Assembly (NCBI GenBank): GCA_015680685.1
Contig: MNCI01009454.1
Location: 138,212 to 202,211 of the forward strand
Source of the DNA: Gnetum montanum
Lineage: Eukaryota > Streptophyta > Gnetopsida > Gnetales > Gnetaceae
Length of the DNA: 64,000 nt
Direction of reading: 5' to 3'
How positions within the stretch are numbered: the first letter of the stretch is position 1; each line of letters starts with the position of its first letter. The position numbers were made by a program, and so were the translations under genes. The notes under the pieces were generated by a model. It did no database searches. It worked only from the letters and a program-made list of their open reading frames with translations, and was not told the origin of the DNA. This document shows positions 44,487-56,239 of this stretch, piece after piece.

Positions 44487-45721
44487 GATGAAGTTACCAA
44501 GTTTATTTATTATTTAAAAACTACATATTACATCATTAAGCTTTCTAGGTATAATATCCCATGGCCATTATGATAGATAACTCTATCTTGTACATTGATG
44601 AAAATGAGTCCAAGCTTAAATCATGAGAAATTGATCCTCTACTGAATGTTCATAATTATTTAATATTGCAAGTATGAAGAGCAAACACCAATGCACAACT
44701 TCTACTTATACACATTGCATTTTTGCCTTGACTCATTTAGTTGCTTTGAAAAGACAGAAATTGTTCTTCCTTCTTGAGATAACACCCCTTCAATGACAAT
44801 CCCACTTGCATCTATCTTCACCTGAAAAAGCTTCTAAAAATTCATTATTACAAGCATTGATTTACTTAATATTTTTTCCTTCAACAAGGCAAAGCTCCTT
44901 TTGGTTTCATGATCCCACTTGTAGTCATAATTCTTCTTGAGAAAAGTAAACATAGGTTATGATATATTGTTAAAATGTTTTTATGAATCTTTTGTAAAAA
45001 CCTACTAAACTAAGAAATGATCTCATCTCTCTAATATTTCTAAGTTAGGCAATCTCTAAAATTTCATCCAAATTTAATTTTTAGAAATTACATGTCCAAA
45101 ATATGTGATCTCCCTCTTGAAGAAGTAACACTTCTTCACATTAATCACCAATTTTACCTTCTCCAACTTAAGACATGCTCTCCTTAAATGATCGAAGTGC
45201 TCCATCTCATTAGAGTTATATATTGAGATGTTATGGGAGAAGATGATACAATACTTACCAATCAAATCTTGGAGAACATCAATCATGAACCTCATGAATG
45301 TAACAAGGGCATTTTTGAGCCCAAATGACATCATCAACCACTCAAATAATCCATATAGAGTCTTGAGAAAGGTCTTCTATTCATCACTAGGTCTAATTCA
45401 AATTTGATGATACCCATTCTTTAAATCAATTTTGCTGAAGATCTCTACATTGGTAAGGACATCAAGGATATCATTCATCCTTAAAATAAGAAACGTATAT
45501 CTAACTATTATGCTATTCATAGCCTTAAATCATTGTACATCCTCCATTCATCACTATCCTTCTTTGGCATAAGCACATTGGAATTGCACCAGGATAGATT
45601 GACTCTATTTGCAAGTAGCTCACCTTCTTTCCTTTGTAATTCAAACCTTTGGTTTGATGCCATCTATTCTACTCTCTCATTTGGAATGGTAGTATTAGGA
45701 GTAAAATCCATTTTATGTTGA
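44487..45721 (-). pseudogene. Element F reverse transcriptase and RNase H remnants
   Basis: LMPKKDSDEWRMY (near 45560) and the 87-codon frame 45337-45074 (MSFGLKNALVTFMRFMIDVL, CYFFKREITYFGHVIS) represent the polymerase. The YLDD position reads FSHN, so both catalytic Asp are lost. MRSFLSLVGFYKRFIK follows. RNase H opens with KIDASGIVIEGVLSQEGRTI at about 44815-44755 and decays towards 44490. Confidence 0.85.
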
Positions 45722-45813
45722 ACATTCCTCATTGGTGGTAGTCCATTTAATTCTCCTTTGAATACATAACAAAATTTCTCCTTCAAGTCTTGTACACATA
45801 TTGCAAGTTCTAC

Positions 45814-46263
45814 CTACATAACATCACAATTAGAAGAAATAGTTAATATAATCACAAATCCAAAACCTACCTCATCATGTTCCTTAATGTATTTCCTCTT
45901 CTTAATAAGAATTAAGAAAACATTAAGTGAGTTTTGTTTCACATGATCAACAATCATAAGAATCAACTCATGGATTCCATCATCTCTTACTACACTCCAC
46001 ATATTTCTTACCTCATCAATTTGAGCACCATTATCAAAATTCCAAGACCTTCCAAGAATTACATAATTATAAATAATAGACAACACATGACATTTTACAA
46101 CATTATAATAACAATCAATTTTAAACTTCAAGACACATTGCTCACTTACCCTTTTAGAAAACCAAGGTATCTTGTAGGATCTAGGATGAGGATATGTTAC
46201 TGAATCCAACTTAGCAACTACCCTTGAGGAAATAACATTTTCTTGTACTTCCCTATTAATCAA
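45814..46263 (-). pseudogene. Element F aspartic protease remnant, 149 open codons
   Basis: NVISSRVVAKLDSVTYPHP and the paired VSEQCVLKFKIDCYYNVVKC, then NYVILGRSWNFDNGAQID, are the C-terminal two thirds of a gypsy retropepsin, with ILGRSW as the usual LLGRPW. The D(S/T)G loop should lie just upstream (right) of 46263, where stops intervene. Confidence 0.85.
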
Positions 46264-46479
46264 ATTATGAATTCATTCCCCAATAATCAAACATCTAGCC
46301 CCAATCCTAAATAAAATTTTTCTTATTAGATAATCTCCTCTGTTCACATTCCTGATAAATACATAAGACTTCAACTTAGAAACTTCCTTAATTTTGGGAG
46401 TATTAGGATTACATCTTTGAAGAGCTTGGCTTGATGTATTTTTTGTCTCTAAGATTTATACATCCTTATCCTTGGCTAC

Positions 46480-47614
46480 CTTATGAAGTAGAATTCTATA
46501 GATAAAGCATTAAATCTTTAATGATCTATTTTCTTGACCCTTGCATCCTTTGCCTTGGTCCTTCTTGGCCTTGCTCTTGTTCTTATGTTTCTCTTAATTC
46601 TTATCATATATTCCTTATTTGTCTTATATTTTAACTTGAACCTCTTCTAAAATTTGGATCCCTTTTCCTTCCCCTTTGAATCTAATTTGCTCTTACTTCC
46701 AAATCCATTGAGTTTCTTCTCTACATTGAGTGCTAAATCATAAATCTCATCAAGGGCTTAAGGCTCATAAAATATCAACTCTTACTAATAAGCCATCTTG
46801 AGACGTTTAAGAATGATTGATGCATGCTCATATTCTTCCCAATTAACTTTATCTTAATGAAAAATATCATAAAATTCAATATATAATTCCTTCACATCCT
46901 TGTCTTCTTATCTATGGAATTTAAGCTTCATTATTGTCTCTTGTCTCTACATAAACTATTCAAGTTTTTATTTTAATTTATGCTTCATCAAGGACCAATT
47001 CCTAATAGGTTTTTTATTTTTCCTTCTATAACCTTGAAATTATTTTTCCATAAAGTTGAATCTATTTCTTCTAATTTGGATTCGACAACTAGTATTCTCA
47101 AATGATTTGGTATAGTCTCAAGCTTAAATGCTTTCTAAGTACTTTTAACCAACTTGTAAAGGAATTAGTGCCATCTATATCATTAAAAGTCTTCAATTCT
47201 ACATAAAGAAGCCTTGTAGCATTTTTGGAAGCCCCAACAATTCTTACTTCACCTTCATCATTCCATTTTCCATGAGAAGAAGTAGATGTCCTAAATGAAT
47301 ATCTTGGAGTTTTGACATGATAACTTGGATTCCTTCCCCTTGAAACCCAAGGTCAATGGATTTTCATACTTCCATATCTAGAATGCTCTTTCTTCTCATC
47401 TTCTCTTCCTTCATCAAGTTAAGAAACTTCTTCATCCTCATCTGAACAAGAATGCTAATAATCACCATGAGATGAAATATGGTTGGGACTTACATTTCTA
47501 TCCACCTTAGCACTGATTTCATCTAATCGATTAACCGTTAATTGAAAAGTAGATTTTATGCTTTTCATCTCTCTATTTAGGGCTTGAACATTTTTCTTTT
47601 TAAGAGCCATCCAA
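46480..47614 (-). pseudogene. Element F gag remnant
   Basis: It starts near an ATG at 47610 (MALKKKNVQALNREMKS), with VNRLDEISAKVD next, and includes a capsid-like piece around EVRIVGASKNATRLLYVELK. A Lys/Arg-rich end follows. Many stops. No intact zinc knuckle was found. Confidence 0.6.
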
Positions 47615-47663
47615 AACAGGTATAAAAATCCATAATCAAAATTTTTGAAAAAAAAACCTGTGA

Positions 47664-47675
47664 TCTCTTATACCA
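47664..47675 (-). other. Primer-binding site of element F (initiator tRNA-Met-like)
   Basis: The minus strand reads TGGTATAAGAGA, close to TGGTATCAGAGC, between gag and the LTR. Confidence 0.7.
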
Positions 47676-47679
47676 ATCT

Positions 47680-48660
47680 TGGAGTAGGATCACTTTTATT
47701 TGATTAACCTTTCAAAATATGCTAAATACAAATCATATGCAAGAGAAACAACCTTTTAGAAAATAAGAAAACTAGATATATTTTATTAATGTTGAAAGAA
47801 TATTAAAAAATGTAGTGGAACCACAATCTGAAAGCACACACAACAACATGCTCAAAAATATTGCAAAGTTGAAGGCTCTATAATTACACAAGATTTCTTC
47901 AATGCAAGTAACAATCATTCAAATCTCTACCCTCTCTCTCAAGGCTAGCCTATAATAATCAAGAATCACACATAATGGCCAACACTACACACATGATTGA
48001 CCACATAAATTCTCATGCCAAAACATGCAACATAGACCAATATTTATCAAAACACAAATCTAACACTTTACGGAAACCTTCTTGACATCTAACTTCACAA
48101 TTTCAATTGTTTTCCAACTTGGATCTACCACATTAAAAGTTTCCTTGCTTGAGTAATATGTCTTTGGGACCTAAGAAGATATCTTTATGAGAATTGGCAA
48201 CCCATTGAAAAGACATATTCTAATGGAGAAAGACATCATTAGGCTTGAAAATACATCTTTTGATTTGATAATATGCCTTTCTATGAACTGTTGGCTTGCA
48301 AGTAAGGCATCTTCTAGGATTAATGTGATATCTTGTAGATAGAGAGGACATCTTTTGCAAATATCCTAGCTCTCAATAAAGACCTCTTCCAAGTGATGAA
48401 AACATCTTCCATGCTAACAAAACTTCACTTCCTTGCTTGTAGGGATTGACATCGGGGCTTGGAAGAGGTGTTCCTCCATAATACTCACTATGCTTCTAAC
48501 CTATGAACTAACATGTTATGTACACTTATGTTGTGCTTGTAGGTCCTATGGACATTAAGGCATATTCCATCCTAGGTTTAATCTAGAACACTTGGTTATT
48601 GTGGACTTAAGGATTGTGTGGGGCAACATTTCTTCAAAGTAGTGTTGTTATAAACTCTCC
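47680..48660 (-). repeat. Probable element F 5' LTR, outer boundary uncertain
   Basis: Its inner end reads cctactcca before the PBS (minus strand). The sequence to about 48660 is non-coding. The other LTR is not in the window, so the outer end cannot be fixed. Confidence 0.4.
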
Positions 48661-50297
48661 ATTTATTTCCCTTGTAAAAATAACTGTTAATGGATTAATT
48701 CAAGAAGAATCAAAAATAGCATAAATAAAGTCCATTTCTAATACTTTTTCTACTTCTTATTTTATTATTTCTTAAATTATAATGTTTGTTATTTGTTGTT
48801 TCTTTTCTACTAGTTTAATAGTTTGGTTTATTTTGAAAGCATAATATTTATTTATTAATTATTTTAAATAGTTAATGTATTAATAGTTTTAATTTTAGAT
48901 CAGGCTCATTCTAAGAGTATAATTTTTTTAAAAAAGTCTTTTTGTAACACATTTGCAACACTTACGTTCTATATATTCCTATTTATTGGATGATTCATCT
49001 ATCTTATTCTTTTCTTTCTAGAGGGTATAATACTATCTTTTTTATTCTAGTAGGTTTTCTAAACATAAATTTTAAGTAATTTATAATTATTTAATTTCTT
49101 CCAAGAATGAGTTTAAGCTTCATAGGGTTGTCTTATTTTTACTTTGTTAGATAAATCTATCATATTAATATCTAAGTACAAAATTCATTCATTCACCTCC
49201 ATTCATGGGCAACTATCAATCAAATAAAATTCATGTAATAATTACATTATTTTGGTCTTAGGACTTTCATTCATGTATGTGATAAACTTGTTAGTTTTTT
49301 TGAAACATATCAGGTAAATGTTGTGCTAAAATTTTAGTTAATTCTTTCATATGTTGAACATGGCTACCATTAAACTCATTGAAACTCAACTCTTGTGATT
49401 TTGCATATAGTCAAAGCGATGTAAGTATAATAAAAATAATCAATTGCAACATGGTAATAAGAATAGAATTTTCTCATAAAGACTTAATTATTTAAATCAT
49501 AAAATTATTCATATATATATATATATATATATATTAGCTATTTTTATCAGCTAATACCTTAATGGGTAAGTTATCCCTATTATAAAATTAGAAAAATGTA
49601 ATAAGAAGTAATTAATATTAACTTCTTATCTATTTGAAAAATAACAAAAGTAACATTACCTATTTTTAAGAGAATGGAAAGATAGTCATAGCTTAGTTAT
49701 ATATTTATAATATATATCTATAATTTAGCCTAGATAATCTTGCAAAAACTAATTTGAATTTTAGTTCATCTACTCTATTAAAAATTATCTAAGTCACTAT
49801 TTTACTATATTCAATGTATTTAAGTTTGGTAATAAATTTTAGCAGCAAACAATTTTTGAATTCTCATGTATTGTTATTTTTTATGCATGCTCCCCTTGCC
49901 CTTCCAAATTTAATTCCTTATGCATTACACTATGAAGACATAAATATAGAAGCTAATAAATCACTTGGAGTAAGTACATTGGCATTATGGATGGAATATT
50001 ATTTAGCATTACCAATTTATGATTGGTTGTTGGCTTGTTAACCAAAATTAAAAATTTTAAGAATGAGACATATACTAGCTTAGTTATATATTTATAATAT
50101 ATATCTATAATTTGATGAAGATAATTTTGCAAAAACTAAGTTGAATTTTAGTTCTACTATATTTAAAATTTTAATGCAAGTTAACTTTTCAAAACTATAG
50201 AATAATTTTTCAAAAATATTTTCTAAATCTAACATTAGACTTATAATCATTCATGCTATTTTAAATAATTTTTAGTGAGATTTTTCTTAATCCACAT
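48661..50297. other. AT-rich stretch with (AT)n and a direct repeat pair
   Basis: An (AT)n run lies at about 49512-49534. A block of about 100 bases starting agcttagttatatatttat at 49691 recurs at 50074. A 75-codon plus-strand frame (49814-50041) lies between the two; it is not recognised and has no supporting context. Confidence 0.6.
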
Positions 50298-50658
50298 TGA
50301 TGATTTGCATTCATGGGTTGCATTGATGGGATCCCATCAACACAATCCCATTAATGCGATCTCGTTGATGTGATCATGTCAATGCATGGTTTGATGCATT
50401 GACATGATCCCATTAATGCAATGTCTATCTTTGGCTATAAATACATGGTCATCAACTACATTTATGGTATTCCATAGTTAGTGTCTTAGTAAAGCTCTTG
50501 CATTTTTTCCATTCAAGTAAAAATCAAATGTCTCAGTTACACTTAATCATACACTTCATGTCTATTAGATTCACTTTCTAGACCTAGTATACATAGAAAT
50601 CTAAAGTCTACGCTAGTGATTCATATGATTAGGCATAGCGACTACTCACTATTCATCA
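50298..50658 (+). repeat. Element C 5' LTR with internal deletion
   Basis: It starts TGATGATTTG and ends attcatca. TATA box at 50436-50443. Compared with A about 500 bases between the ttccattcaa block and the tctcagttaca block are missing, including the AATAAA hairpin. U3 consists of repeated variants of ttgatg(c/t)(a/g)atc(c/t)cat. Confidence 0.78.
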
Positions 50659-50659
50659 T

Positions 50660-50677
50660 TAGCACCATTGCAAGAGA
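50660..50677 (+). other. Primer-binding site of element C, decayed
   Basis: tagcaccattgcaagaga sits one base after the LTR end and aligns with the tRNA-Asp-like sites of A and B. Confidence 0.65.
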
Positions 50678-50812
50678 CTTTAGTTAGCAACGTGCGCTAT
50701 CTAGGACTTAGTGAAATCATTCAAAATTGTTGCAACAAACCTTAAAGTCACAATCATTAGAAATAATAATAATAATAATATTAAAAGCACACTCTTTTCC
50801 TTCACTAGTAAA

Positions 50813-53235
50813 ATGGCTTCTTCTCACAAGGCTAATTCTCTAATGTCGTTCGAGCATACATCCAATTAACAAAGACATGGAGGGACAAATTTGCCAGTGC
50901 TCTAATAATGCAGAGTGGTATATACTAATCTTGATGAGTATGTGCTTAACTTCACCTTCATTCTACATCAGGATGAATAACTTTGGTAGAGGAACATGGA
51001 GGGCAACATTGTGTTGCCGCTTAATCGATCAGCTCCTACAATGATGCTCCAAACTCTCATGAGATTGGGCATCTAGCGGCTTAATGCTGAATATGTTGTG
51101 TAGGAACGTGACTAATGGGATTATCATCCTACATAGGCATGATGTAAGAAAGATTGGAAATAGGAGGCTTGTTATGAAGCATCAAAGGGAAAATGATTCC
51201 ATAACCCCTTGTTCTTCCTAGGCTAGAAAGAAGGAGAGGATTCCTTTTCTAGTGGTTCTCAATTCACTGACTCTCCTTCCCTTGTCTTTGATGAGGGAGA
51301 CCTAAACCAAAACTTGCAGTCTAGTATCAACAATCCTGGTTCAAGGAAGAATAGGTCCCATGACCATGGGGGCTCCAAAGATGGAAGTTAAGGTAGGAAT
51401 GTGAACAAGCATGATGATTGTGGTCATGATCAACAAAGAGGAGGTGGCAAGCATGATGATGGTGCTAGTCCTCCTTCCTCTTCATATTTGACATCTTCAT
51501 CTTCTTCCTCCTCTAGCTTTGATCGAAACCACAAAGGATGTAACAGTGATGGAGGTGACCAGCACAACAGAGATGATCGTAAGGCCCATCTTAATACTAG
51601 AGACTAGGAGCATGGACAATCAAGGATAGGCATCATGGCCATGATAGAGGCTATTATTATGATGAGCCTTTTCTTACAACTAGAAACATATTGAACATTG
51701 CAAAGGTTGTGAGAATCCCAATGAGGCATGTGAAAGATAGCAAAATCACAAGGTTGGATATGAACAATATTCCCAAGTTTGAAGGAGGATATAATTCAGA
51801 TCCATAAAATCATCTTCAAGCCTTTCACAATGCCTATGTCTTGCAAAAATTGGAAAATTAATGGTAAAAATTAAAGGTCTTCCTAAGGACACTTATTAAG
51901 AAACTTGAAAGCTAGTACTAGTTCTTAGAATTGGAATCAATTAGACAATGGAGTACACTTCTTGAGCTCTTCAAAAATAAGTATTAGACATACTCCTAAG
52001 TGTCCAATCTAAGAAAGAATATCCAAGGGTGGAGACAAGGAACATATAAATCCTTAGATGTGTCCATGTATAGATATTGCTCTTTGTTACACAGGTGCCC
52101 AAGCCATGTCTTTTCTCAAAGGGAGCAACTCTACCATATCATAGATGGTTTCTGAACAAAAATGAGAAGAACTCTTGGGGTCTATGCTCAAGGGAGGCTT
52201 TTAGAGCTAAGGGCCCACCAAATCCACAGGCTCATTGGGCAAGTGGCCAAAGAAGAAGGTGAGGTACAAAAAAGGAAAAGTACAAAGAAGTACAACTAGG
52301 ATCCTTCCATCTGAAAAAGGAAAGTTTGGTTCTGTAATAACAAAGAGGAGACACCACTTGATGAAGTGGTGTAATGTAAAACCTTTTTGATTCAAAAGTA
52401 TATTTCTAAAATATTGATCAAGGTAGAAAAAATGTGGAATTATATGGATAAAAAATTCCAATTTACTCTTAAAATTTCTAAAGTATCCAAAAAGCAATGT
52501 AGTGGCTGTGACTGAAGGAAAATTAAAGAAGTTAAACATGCCCATTAAAGGGGTAAGGGAAAAGTTATTTTCATAGAGAATGTTGTAGGGTTTGAAATAA
52601 ATGATTATGGTGGCTGTGACATTGGCCATTATGAGCATCCTAATGGATGTTATCCAATTGTGTCACACTTGTAGAAGTCTAGGGTGTATGCTCTGAATCC
52701 TAGATTGGAAAAAAAGTAAGTACCCATGAGGTTGCCTTATCCTCAAAGTAATTACAAGCAATTCCACCAATAGCAAGCCTACTATCTAAGTGAAGGTTCA
52801 CCCCAACCTCATAAGCAATACTAGTCATGACAGCACTCACAATTGTGGGGGATGCCACCACCAAGGTAGTAGTACCCTTACCAAGAACAAGATCCCTATG
52901 GGTACTACATTTAACAACTAATTTCTCTACATGACTCTTCCAGTCATGCCTCCTTTCAGCACCACTACTACCCTCTTGATTATTACAGAGCTTAATGTTC
53001 AAGAGGAGAATCTCCATTTTCATTCTACTCTTCTCCTCCTTTTACACATGTACCTTTACCCTCAACTCAATTGCTACTATATTCTTTCATGTAGAGTGAG
53101 GTTCCTGCCCAGCTACAACAAAGAAATGTATCGAGGGCTATTAACTTATAATTAACTCATATGAGTGTTTTGGAAAATAAACCCTAAGAAAGACCATTCC
53201 TCCCAATCACTAGTCCTTCAAAGCCCTCACATACA
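50813..53235 (+). pseudogene. Element C gag remnant
   Basis: ATG at 50813 (MASSHKANS). The shared N-terminal block reads NFTFILHQDE and NMEGNIVLPLNRS; the linker is Ser-rich (51475-51520). The capsid-like block has LDMNNI and FEGGYNSDP (51750-51800). The knuckle (52615-52650) reads C-D-I-G-HYEH-PNG-C, the second Cys now Gly. The Gln/Pro-rich tail ends near 53100. Stops are abundant. Confidence 0.85.
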
Positions 53236-53607
53236 CCTGTGGTTGATTACCCTACTTCTCCCTCATCCTCTACTTCATTATTCAATAACCCTTCAAACCA
53301 AACACCTCCCAAAGTGCATACTGTGATGTTGATCTATGCAATAAGTAATTGGATCAATTTTGGCCATCTTCTAAAGAAAAGATTTAATCCTAGGAGTTCC
53401 CTTATTTACATGCAAATCATTGGGAATGAGCCTTGCAAGGCTCTTTTAGACTTAGGTTTTGGTATAAATTTGATTTTTCGTTAGATGTACATAGCCTAGA
53501 ACCTACTTCCACTTAAGAAGAGCAACATTCATCTTGAATTAGTAGATTAGTCCATCATTGTTCCCTTAATACTAGTGGAGGACATTGTGACCACTATCTA
53601 TAGGTTC
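53236..53607 (+). pseudogene. Element C protease remnant, cut by element E
   Basis: CKALLDLGFGINLIFR shows the active-site loop, followed by LKKSNIHLELV and LVEDIVTT. It stops at about 53605. The rest of the protease and roughly 430 bases that A has before the polymerase linker are absent from both sides of E. Confidence 0.85.
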
Positions 53608-54397
53608 TCTTCCAAGAGCTCCTTAGGTTTGCCAAGTCTCTAGTTTGCTAATTCTCAACTTTTCCAACCCTAAAAACATTGAGGGAATGAGTATTTATAG
53701 GCCTAAGGTTAGCACAAAACATGGGATGGTTGCCACGTGATAGAGGGGATGGTTGGGACTACACTATCCACTGGGCTGGTGGTGTTGTGCTTTACTGTGC
53801 TTTGTCGAACTCTACGAGACTATGGGACTATGACTACTTTACCAACTACATGTGTGTGCCAAGAAGACCACAAGGTACCTAAAAAATTCAACTTTAGAGA
53901 CTATGCTTTGGGCCTATGCTCTCCACTATCTTGCATGGGATCAAGTGTAGTTACAATTTTGGGGCCAAAAGGGGGTACAAAAAAGAATCATTTTGCTAAC
54001 TATGCTTGTCGAAGGTGAGTTGGAGCTAAGCTGAGTGCCAATGCTACATTGTGAAGGTCATTGGAGGCTATTCTTGCTAACTACACTTGACTATGCTCTA
54101 GATTGGGGGAGAGCATAGTCTCACACTTAGAAAAAATTTGCAAAACCTGGTGTTCATGATATCTATGTTCTCCATTGGAGGCTGACTACACTCTGGTATA
54201 GTAAAGAGCATAGTTCTAGCACTTAGAAAAATTTTCAATGACTAGCTTTGTGCTGACACTTAGACAAGACTACAAACTTGGCCTTCGTGTTGACTATGCT
54301 CTCCATGAGAGGCTAACTACACTTTAATATAGTGGAGAATGTAGTCCCAACACTTAATATAGTTGGCATATCGTAGTCTATATTTAGTGGTGTTTCA
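53608..54397 (-). repeat. Element E 3' LTR, trimmed at its outer end
   Basis: It shares its whole length with 62074-62877 (for example taaaaacattgaggg, then gtatttatagg(c/t)ct, and the end gtggtgtttca). The other LTR extends a further 600 bases to its PBS, so this copy has lost about 620 bases. It contains three related hairpin units around gactatgctctcc and gagcatagt. Confidence 0.85.
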
Positions 54398-54412
54398 TTG
54401 GTCTCTCTTTAT
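54398..54412 (-). other. Polypurine tract of element E
   Basis: The minus strand reads ataaagagagaccaa directly before the TGAAACACC start of the LTR. Confidence 0.6.
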
Positions 54413-55359
54413 TGATGTCTAGAGGAGTGGCTCAAGAGATGTCAACAAAGAATGGAAAAACACCATAGTAGGCTTGGCACCAACATCGCTCTTCTATTCA
54501 TGGTCAGATGTAATTGAACCATGCTCAAGAGTGTTGTGGATAGTGGTACGCTAAATGGTAGGTTAGAGGTGGGAGTAAAAGGCATAGGCAATGTGTCAAG
54601 GGTAAAAGGGAAGATGAAGTGCAAACAGGATGTTATAATGCAAGGACTTTATGGCTAATGGTGATCATGGCACCAGAGTGGCTTATCCTTGAAAATATTG
54701 ACCTCTTATTGGAGTGCTTGTGAGAGACTCGACATGGATTGAAGGCTGAACCAAATGCAAAATTGCAACATTGTTAGGCTACTTGGGGACATGCTCTTTT
54801 CCTTTTGCTCTTTTTATTTCTTTTCTTTTTTATTTATTTTCACTCTTTATTGCAGGGTGAGCCTACTTTGGGCTTTGAATGTTGCTAAATTCTTGTTGTG
54901 AGGTGCTTTCCGTTTAGTGATTTTCATGTCACCAGATGGGCTTTACTTTGGTTCTTGTGAAACAACATCACATCTATTCAATAGGTGTTTCCTCCCTAGG
55001 ATGACTTATGTTACATTCGCTTGAGCTTTGACTAGTTGACAAAGGCTACCCACAAGACAACTTATGTTACGTTCACCTTGGGTTTTGTGGTTTGACTTGA
55101 AGAGGATGCCATGTGGTCATAGCACGTGAATGTTAAGGGTTTGGAATCTTTGCTATGTAGGGAATGAGAGCACATTGGGGTGTAGGAGTAGATGTGAGTA
55201 GGAAATAATAAGATAAATGGGATAATAGGGGTGTGCACTCTTAAGAGGCTTAGCTAGTCCAATCATGCACATCAGAGGGATGTGATGACTTACTACTACA
55301 ATGAAATGCATCTTTGCATGACAAGAAAACCACACAAGATAACAATGCCAAAAATAATG
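54413..55359 (-). other. Element E 3' non-coding region, first part
   Basis: No gene is seen. A block gacttatgttac(a/g)ttc is present twice (about 55002 and 55059). Confidence 0.5.
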
Positions 55360-55795
55360 CAAGGGGCGAAGATGCTACAAGTGCTCCAAAGGTTGTGCCC
55401 ATTGTAAGTGCTTAAAAAATAGCAAAAATGTGGGGGGGGGNNNNNNNNNNNNNNNNNNNNTTTACCTATTGCAAGTGCTCAAAAAATAGCAAAATTTTAG
55501 GGGGCAAAGATGCTACAAGTGCTCCAAAGGCTATGCCCATGGCAAGTGTTCCAAAAGCCAGCAAAATTACAGCGGGGGAGGGGCAAAGATGTTGCAAGTG
55601 CTCCAAAGGCTACATCCATTGCAAGTGCTCAAAAAATAGCAAAATCGTAGGGGTCAAAAATTCTACAAGTGCTCCAAAGGCTACACCCATTGCAAGTGTT
55701 CCAAAAGCCAACAAAATTGTAAGGGGGCAAAGATGCTACAAGTGCTCCAAAGGGTGCACCCACTGCAAGTGCTCCATTCTAGGACTGCAGCATGC
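55360..55795. repeat. Tandem repeat of 70-80 bp, Cys/Lys/Ser-rich in translation
   Basis: Anchor ga(t/a)(g/t)(c/t)t(a/g)caagtgctcc occurs at 55371, 55509, 55589, 55659 and 55732, with a further unit probably hidden by the 20-N gap at 55441-55460. In the plus strand frame 55428-55916 the units translate as alternating CKCSKNSKI and KATPIASVPKA. Because the unit length is not a multiple of three the phase rotates, so this is a repeat rather than a conserved protein. Confidence 0.82.
55441..55460. other. Assembly gap, 20 Ns
   Basis: A run of 20 Ns after a poly-G tract inside the tandem repeat; the true copy number is unknown. Confidence 1.
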
Positions 55796-55894
55796 TCACT
55801 TGCATAGTGTAGGAGGGGGGCAAGGGGGGACAAGGTTTATGCTCACTCACTTAGTTGTAGGTGGATGGAGGGAATTATCAGTTGCTGACCATGA

Positions 55895-56235
55895 ACTTAT
55901 TTTAAGGTCTTGGTAGACTATGTCCTTACTAGTTTAAGGTCCTAGCAAACCATGAATCCATTTTAAGGTCTTGGTAGACTATGTTGTGCTAGTTTATAGT
56001 CCTAGTAGATTGCTCTATGCTAGTTTAATTTTGTAGCAGATGTACTATGCCACTTTAAAGTCATGGTGGACTACTAGTTTATAGTCATAGTGGACACATT
56101 GTGCTAGTTTAACATCATAACCCAAGGATAATCTATGTCAATTTAGCATCATAGTGGATGAATTATTTTTTTGCCAGTTTAACATCGTAGCAAACAACTG
56201 TGCTAGTTTAGCATCATAGCAGACAAATGCTTATC
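55895..56235. repeat. Minisatellite of about 30 bp around ctagtttaaggtc
   Basis: About eleven units of the form (c/g)(t/c)a(g)tttaa/gg(t)c(c/a)tag(c/t)(a/g)gac, with a drift from aaggtcctag to agcatcatag along the array. Related to the array at 57320-57665. Confidence 0.8.
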
Positions 56236-56239
56236 TTGC

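Larger units (their letters stand above)
44487..48660 (-). mobile_element. Element F: decayed Ty3/gypsy element, minus strand
   Basis: Reading leftwards: LTR, tRNA-Met-like PBS, gag, protease, reverse transcriptase and RNase H, which ends where B begins. The protease and RNase H blocks look chromovirus-like rather than Athila-like. No integrase was recognised on the far side of B (left of 35663), so F was probably truncated or its continuation is too decayed. Confidence 0.75.

Noticed and set aside
55428-55916. Cys-rich open frame considered as an antimicrobial-type peptide gene
   Set aside because: The cysteines come from a tandem DNA repeat whose phase shifts between units, and the frame begins in an N gap.
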